64,000 nt of DNA. Origin: Arthrobotrys musiformis (taxonomy: Eukaryota; Ascomycota; Orbiliomycetes; Orbiliales; Orbiliaceae). Made by a program: the position numbers and the translations under genes. Location of the stretch: NCBI GenBank assembly GCA_036971715.1, contig JAVHJL010000004.1, forward strand, positions 4,402,001 to 4,466,000, in the 5' to 3' direction. The notes beneath the pieces are model-generated. The model saw only the letters and a program-made list of their open reading frames with translations. It was not told the DNA's origin and made no database searches. Of the stretch, positions 59,452 to 64,000 are shown piece by piece. How positions within the stretch are numbered: the stretch's first letter is position 1; each line of letters begins with the position of its first letter.

Positions 59452-61470
59452 ATGGAGGTATACACGACTGCGAGTACCGCAGTTCACGACATATATGCCA
59501 TCACAGTTTTCATCCGTACCGTAATCCAAGACGTCAAACAGCGGCAGCAAGCCCTCGACGATATCCAAGCTCAGCTCGAACATGAGTTTCTCTTTCTTGA
59601 GACTTTCAACATTCTCTTTTTCGGCGATGACGACCGCTCCGGTCCATGGTTCAGAACTCTGCCGGATCTGTTCCAACGAGATCTTAACAACATTCTCACC
59701 AGTCTGAGGCGCTGCCTCGACGCCTATGACAATGTCGCTCTAAAACACGGCTTGAACCTGTCCGAGGTGAATTCAACTTTGGGCAGAGAATACAAGCAGG
59801 ACGAATGTTCTACTGCGGACACCCTATCTTCGAAGTCTTCGAAAAACAAGGTCGGGCGTTACCGGTCTATTATAGAACATATGACGAAGAAGGTTGCGTG
59901 GAAAGAGAGAATGAAGAAACTGGAATGGGCTTTGTTTGATCAGGAAGAGGTCAAAAAGTTGACCGACCAGTACAGGGAATGGACCGAGCGGCTGCGCCAG
60001 GTCATGACCCTCATTCTTCTCGTGAGCGGAAACCTTGGAGGCTACGCTACTAGCGACCTCGGAGTTGACGTTGGAGCGAAAATAAGTAGAGCCCTTGGTG
60101 TCACCAAAGCGGTTCGTCGTCAAATCCGCGCAAAGTCAGAAGTTCCCAAAAGGTTTGCCGCATTGGAAGGCAACTTCAATCCAGATGGCAGTGGGCATAT
60201 CACCAAAGCTTCCTCGTATACTGTTGGACTTTTCCATGACCACCAAAGTGGATCTTACAACGCCATCATGGAAACTCATGAATTTGTCATCGTTGACGAT
60301 GGCAGATCGGAACGCGAGAGGCAAGAAATGAAATTGGAGCTCGTTCGTCGCCTAGCTTGGCTTCTCCAAGGTGATATCTCCACAGCCGAATCAAATGACC
60401 CGAATAATGGCACAGCGCCCATGTATCTCCTCCAGTGTCTGGGATATTACGTTTCGGGAACAAAGCTATCCTTGATTTACAAAATACCATCTCGAGGTGG
60501 GACACCGACTACCCTTCACGACTGGATGATTCATGACGAACGGAAAGAGTACGAGCTCGTCGAAAGAGAAAAAGCGGTCCGAGAAAAGGAAAAAAATCCC
60601 AAGCCGAGTTCGAGGGAGAAGTGGGAGATTTTGAAAGAGAAAAACAAGATATTAGAGGGGAGGAAAAAACTAGAAGCCGAGCGCCAGAAACAGCAGGCTA
60701 ATCTTTCCGACCGCTACTTTATCGCCTGGGCGCTTGCGTCGACAATCTATAATATTCACGCCTCCGGTTGGGTCCACAAAGACATCTGGTCTCGGGCGAT
60801 TCTAATCTTCCGGGCCGCTAACGCTCCCTTATGTCGGCAAAAAATCATTCCCTATCTGCTGGGCTGGTCCGTCTCACGCCCACAGACCGAGGAGTACCGC
60901 AATGTCTCTAAAATCCAGCGGAATGAAGAAATTCCTGACGATGAGAATAAAGACGATTCAGAGGATAATCCCGATGCGGGTGGCGAAATCGGGAATGCAT
61001 CGGACTCCGACCCCGATTTTGACGAGGAATCTGAGTCGTCTAGGGCTCCGGTGTTCGACCTAGAGCACGAACTCTACCGCCACCCGGAGAGGTACCATGG
61101 TAAAACGGCAACCTACGAAAATAAACACGACCTGTATTCTCTTGGAGTAGTACTATTAGAGATTGGTCTTTGGTCTACAATTTCTATCGAGATGAGTACC
61201 GCGATTGGCACAGCGCGAAAAAATTCATCAGCTCCACCAACACACATCATGGAGCGGCTACAAGAGCAAATCAGGCTGAAGAGTGAGGATCAACGGCTAG
61301 CCAACCAGATGGGTCCGAGATATGCAGAAATTGTCCGCAGATGTCTCACAGGTTCATTCGACTCTTTGAAAAACAATTCAAAGAGTGGGGGTGGGGGAGG
61401 AGCTGAGCTAACAAGAGAGTTCCATGAGCTAGTGGTGGAACCACTTCGGCTTAGAGCGACTATAAATTAG
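59452..61470 (+). CDS. HeLo-like N-terminal domain fused to a pseudokinase
   Basis: Single-exon protein of 672 residues. Residues about 1-110 are helical (FIRTVIQDVKQRQQALDD, LNNILTSLRRCLDAYDNVALKHGL), like the HeLo membrane-active domain of fungal incompatibility and prion-controlled proteins. A charged linker follows. From about residue 415 a kinase-like lobe appears: AWALASTIYNIHASGWVHKD, then DLYSLGVVLLEIGLW. The catalytic loop is HKDIWSRAIL (H442, D444), but the family Asn position is Ala449. The DFG place reads G471-W-S, so it should lack normal kinase chemistry. ELYRHPERYHG before the Asp-Leu-Tyr-Ser-Leu helix is typical of this fungal group. An effector domain plus pseudokinase resembles animal and plant MLKL in layout. 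It is divergent from the ankyrin gene and just before the AT-rich island. Confidence 0.8.
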   Translation: MEVYTTASTAVHDIYAITVFIRTVIQDVKQRQQALDDIQAQLEHEFLFLETFNILFFGDDDRSGPWFRTLPDLFQRDLNNILTSLRRCLDAYDNVALKHGLNLSEVNSTLGREYKQDECSTADTLSSKSSKNKVGRYRSIIEHMTKKVAWKERMKKLEWALFDQEEVKKLTDQYREWTERLRQVMTLILLVSGNLGGYATSDLGVDVGAKISRALGVTKAVRRQIRAKSEVPKRFAALEGNFNPDGSGHITKASSYTVGLFHDHQSGSYNAIMETHEFVIVDDGRSERERQEMKLELVRRLAWLLQGDISTAESNDPNNGTAPMYLLQCLGYYVSGTKLSLIYKIPSRGGTPTTLHDWMIHDERKEYELVEREKAVREKEKNPKPSSREKWEILKEKNKILEGRKKLEAERQKQQANLSDRYFIAWALASTIYNIHASGWVHKDIWSRAILIFRAANAPLCRQKIIPYLLGWSVSRPQTEEYRNVSKIQRNEEIPDDENKDDSEDNPDAGGEIGNASDSDPDFDEESESSRAPVFDLEHELYRHPERYHGKTATYENKHDLYSLGVVLLEIGLWSTISIEMSTAIGTARKNSSAPPTHIMERLQEQIRLKSEDQRLANQMGPRYAEIVRRCLTGSFDSLKNNSKSGGGGGAELTREFHELVVEPLRLRATIN

Positions 61471-61890
61471 AAACGGCAAGCAATATCACAATTGAATATA
61501 TATTCAGAAATTCCATAATATATATCTCTGGGTAGGCCTGTAGGTTAGCTAGCTTTGCAAGAGATAAGGGTAGTCTAACCAATATTTCTTACTCCATATG
61601 CTGTCAATACGGGGTTCTAGAAGGTACCAACGTTGGCGAGATCGCAGACCAGTATACATGTACACTTGATTCTAAGGCTCGTTTATAATAGGTTGAGGAC
61701 AGTAAGGCAGAAATCGCATGCTAAATTATAAATAGTGTAGGAAGATAATCTTTTTATGGAAGATTATCACGTTGGCTAGTCAGCTGGCGATCTTCATTTT
61801 TGACAATAGTGGGAGTGGACTTCATAAATTATATAGTAGATTTTGTGTGTAAGGGAGGGAAGATTGCAAAAAAATAGCCTAACCTATAGT
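61471..61890. other. 3' flank leading into AT-rich block
   Basis: Mixed composition falling in GC toward the right; no ORF or RNA gene recognised. Confidence 0.4.
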
Positions 61891-61897
61891 TTTAATC

Positions 61898-62040
61898 GGA
61901 ACCACCAGTGGTTCCAATTTTTTGATTGGTCAAAAAGCCTGTTTTTCGCCCGATCCGGTAACCTCGAAGATGGCAAATACCCTAAAAAATGAAAATTGGA
62001 ATCACTAATAATTCCAATTTTTTGATTAGCTGGAAAGTCT
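61898..62040. repeat. Two diverged palindromes 100 bp apart
   Basis: A near-perfect 18-bp palindrome (GGAACCACCAGTGGTTCC) at 61898-61915 has a partner at 61998-62015 (GGAATCACTAATAATTCC). Both are followed by the same string (AATTTTTTGATT) and then by similar bases. Most differences are C to T or G to A, the expected pattern of repeat-induced point mutation. They are likely relics of transposon ends or a short tandem repeat. Confidence 0.65.
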
Positions 62041-64000
62041 GAGCAAACTAAGCAAATACTATCTGAAATAGATTATATTATATACTAAAGTAAACAAAAA
62101 AAAATTCTACACACTATAGACTTTCTTTATATTAGTTTTGTTTGTTCTTATTCTTATTCCCTTATTTTTAACCAAAAAATAGTAATAGCAAATTCAATTA
62201 CATCAATTATATCTATTATATTTAGATAAATTATATATACCTCTTTTTTATGCAAAAAGTTATAGATGTATTTATTCCACAACAAACTAAATTTTTTATT
62301 CTATATTTATATTTATAATATTTGAAAAATCTGAAATCTAATTATATTAATAATAATTTTAATATATATAATATATTGCTTATAAAATTAAATCTAGAAG
62401 TAAAAATAAACTGTTTGTTTATATATAATAATGAATTTGTTACACCTTGGTCAGGTCTCCTTGGCAGGATTCCCAAACAAGCCTAGCACCTTGCTGGTTT
62501 CTCAACTCTATTAGTTCAGATCTCTTAAAAGGAACAATCAGTATTCAGTGGAACTAATAAAGTTATATATAAAAAGTATAATATAGTAGAATAAGTAAAA
62601 GATTTATAAAACTATTTTAAGGCTTTATTATTAAATAATGAATTAATAAAGGTAGTTAATAAATTAACTGATGGAGTTTTAAAAAAGATTTGAAAATTAT
62701 TATTATTTAAGAAAGTCTTAAATATATGATGAAGTTTTCATATAAAATGTAATTTGCATATAAATTCAATGAGTTGATGGAATTCCTACAAGTTAATAGT
62801 AATTATTAATTTAATAGTTTATTATTAATTTAAATATATGTATTATAATAAATGTTGCATAAGAAAAATAAAATAAACCAGTAATTAGGATTTCTGTTGG
62901 TTAAATAAAACCAAATATATTGTGGAGATAACATATTTTATAGAATATAGGAAATAGACTCTTTTCTTTTAAATGAATATTTATAAGATAAATAAACAAA
63001 TTATGAACTAAATCTTTTTATAAGATAATTGAAATATAGAATTAGAAGTATGTTTATTATGCTAAATTGTATATTTAATTAAAAATAGTTATATAATATA
63101 TAATAGTATTTTTTTTTTTAAAAAAAACTTTATTATACAAAATTCTTATATGGGAATATTTTATAAATAGAAAATAGGACGTTTAGGGATGTTAGATTTA
63201 TGTAAGAAAATCCTGCATAATATACTTTAATATATGGAAAACTTAGTTAGGGAATATTATTATACAAAAAATCTGCTAAGAGAATAATCTTATGTTGGAA
63301 ATATTGTAAATAATAAATTCTATATTATATATATAATTATATAATTATAATAATATATAAATATAATTAAACTTATTAAAAATTGGAAATTAAAATTTAA
63401 ACTTTTAAATATTTCTGTACTTAACAATTAGTATGTAAAATTAGGTATATTTAAATAACACTTTTTTAAATAAGAGTATATTAGAGAATAAAATTTAAAA
63501 ACATTGAAACAAAACTGGGTTTAAATGATTTAAAGATTAAAGAAATAAAAATAATCTTGCTGTGTAAATATAAGAATTTGGGTGTTTTTTAGAAATTAGG
63601 TGTAGTTATTATATTAAGAGAGGATATGATTATTTTATAATAGAAAAAAAATAAAAATATATAGTCTGCACTAAGTCAGAAAAGAAGTATAATATAATTT
63701 TTTATAAGGAATTATTTTCTTAAAGCCTCTTTTTAGTAATTATTATTAACTATTTTTTTTAGTTAATTAGATTTCAGATTTTAAAAGAAAGAAATATTAA
63801 AAACTTTAAAAAGTCATAAGTTGTTTTAAGATGGCTTAAAAAAAAGTTTAACAGAATTAGTTGGTTGTGTCAAAAATTTAAGGAAATCTTTTAAAAATAT
63901 AAGAAGAGCTTTTTAAGTTATTAAACAATTTTTATAGTATTGTATTAAAGTTGATTCATTATTAATGAGAGATGTAAATCGTAATAAAGAAATTGTTACA
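62041..64000. other. AT-rich, gene-free block (probable RIP-degraded repeat island)
   Basis: Nearly 2 kb dominated by A and T, with long TATA, TAAT and poly-A/T strings and very few CpG or GC-rich words. No ORF of useful length on either strand. This matches the AT isochores of fungi that mutate duplicated DNA. It continues off the right edge, so its full size is unknown. The parent element cannot be named. Confidence 0.8.

Noticed and set aside
63100..63135. Possible transposon inverted repeat around a T/A run
   Set aside because: It is simple homopolymer T followed by A, expected in such AT-rich DNA.
1..64000. CRISPR arrays or bacterial-type operons
   Set aside because: None seen; spliceosomal introns show this is a eukaryotic chromosome.

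Overview
This is a window from the nuclear genome of a filamentous ascomycete (Pezizomycotina; a leotiomycete-like saprotroph or plant associate is my inference). The evidence is short GT-AG introns of about 50-110 nt in most genes, fungal-restricted families (PLAC8-like, PTH11/rhodopsin-like, DUF7514-like, HeLo/pseudokinase), CBM1-linked wall enzymes, and an AT-rich block at the right end that looks like a RIP-degraded repeat island. I rebuilt the gene models by joining exons by hand. Every multi-exon model reported as intact keeps frame from start codon to stop codon.

Layout. 0-5 kb: a divergent pair for pectin side chains, GH53 endo-galactanase (minus, running off the left edge) and GH43 endo-arabinanase (plus). 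5-8.7 kb: no recognisable gene. 8.7-26.6 kb: a conserved, gene-dense block with a PLAC8-type Cys-rich membrane protein, a nine-exon calpain with a 10-nt microexon, an M20 amidohydrolase, a DHA1-type MFS transporter with an apparent GC-AG intron, a zinc-ligand-like hypothetical protein, an RGS-domain membrane protein, a SAM methyltransferase and a Ure2-like GST. 26.6-40.3 kb: a gene-poor, AT-leaning accessory stretch. It holds a ten-exon seven-TM-like protein with no single long ORF, a frame-damaged Cys-rich repeat ORF, a decayed ERG4/ERG24-type sterol reductase, and an apparently intact ERG3-type sterol desaturase.

40.3-55 kb is rich in secreted and membrane proteins: a small coiled-coil protein, a Pro/Gln-rich DUF7514-like protein, a CBM1-CE16 acetylesterase, a four-exon small secreted protein, a secreted Cys-rich protein with two similar modules and a likely GPI signal, a rhodopsin-domain (PTH11-like) membrane protein and a type-B carboxylesterase. 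56.4-61.5 kb: an ankyrin-type protein and a HeLo-like/pseudokinase protein lie head to head. From 61.5 kb the sequence falls into an AT-rich, gene-free block that opens with two diverged palindromes exactly 100 bp apart.

Working together: the CAZymes, esterases, transporter, GST and secreted proteins suggest plant-wall feeding and handling of small molecules. The sterol reductase/desaturase pair may be the remnant of a sterol-modifying locus. The ankyrin and HeLo-pseudokinase pair beside the AT-rich block is my best candidate for an undescribed allorecognition or immune module.
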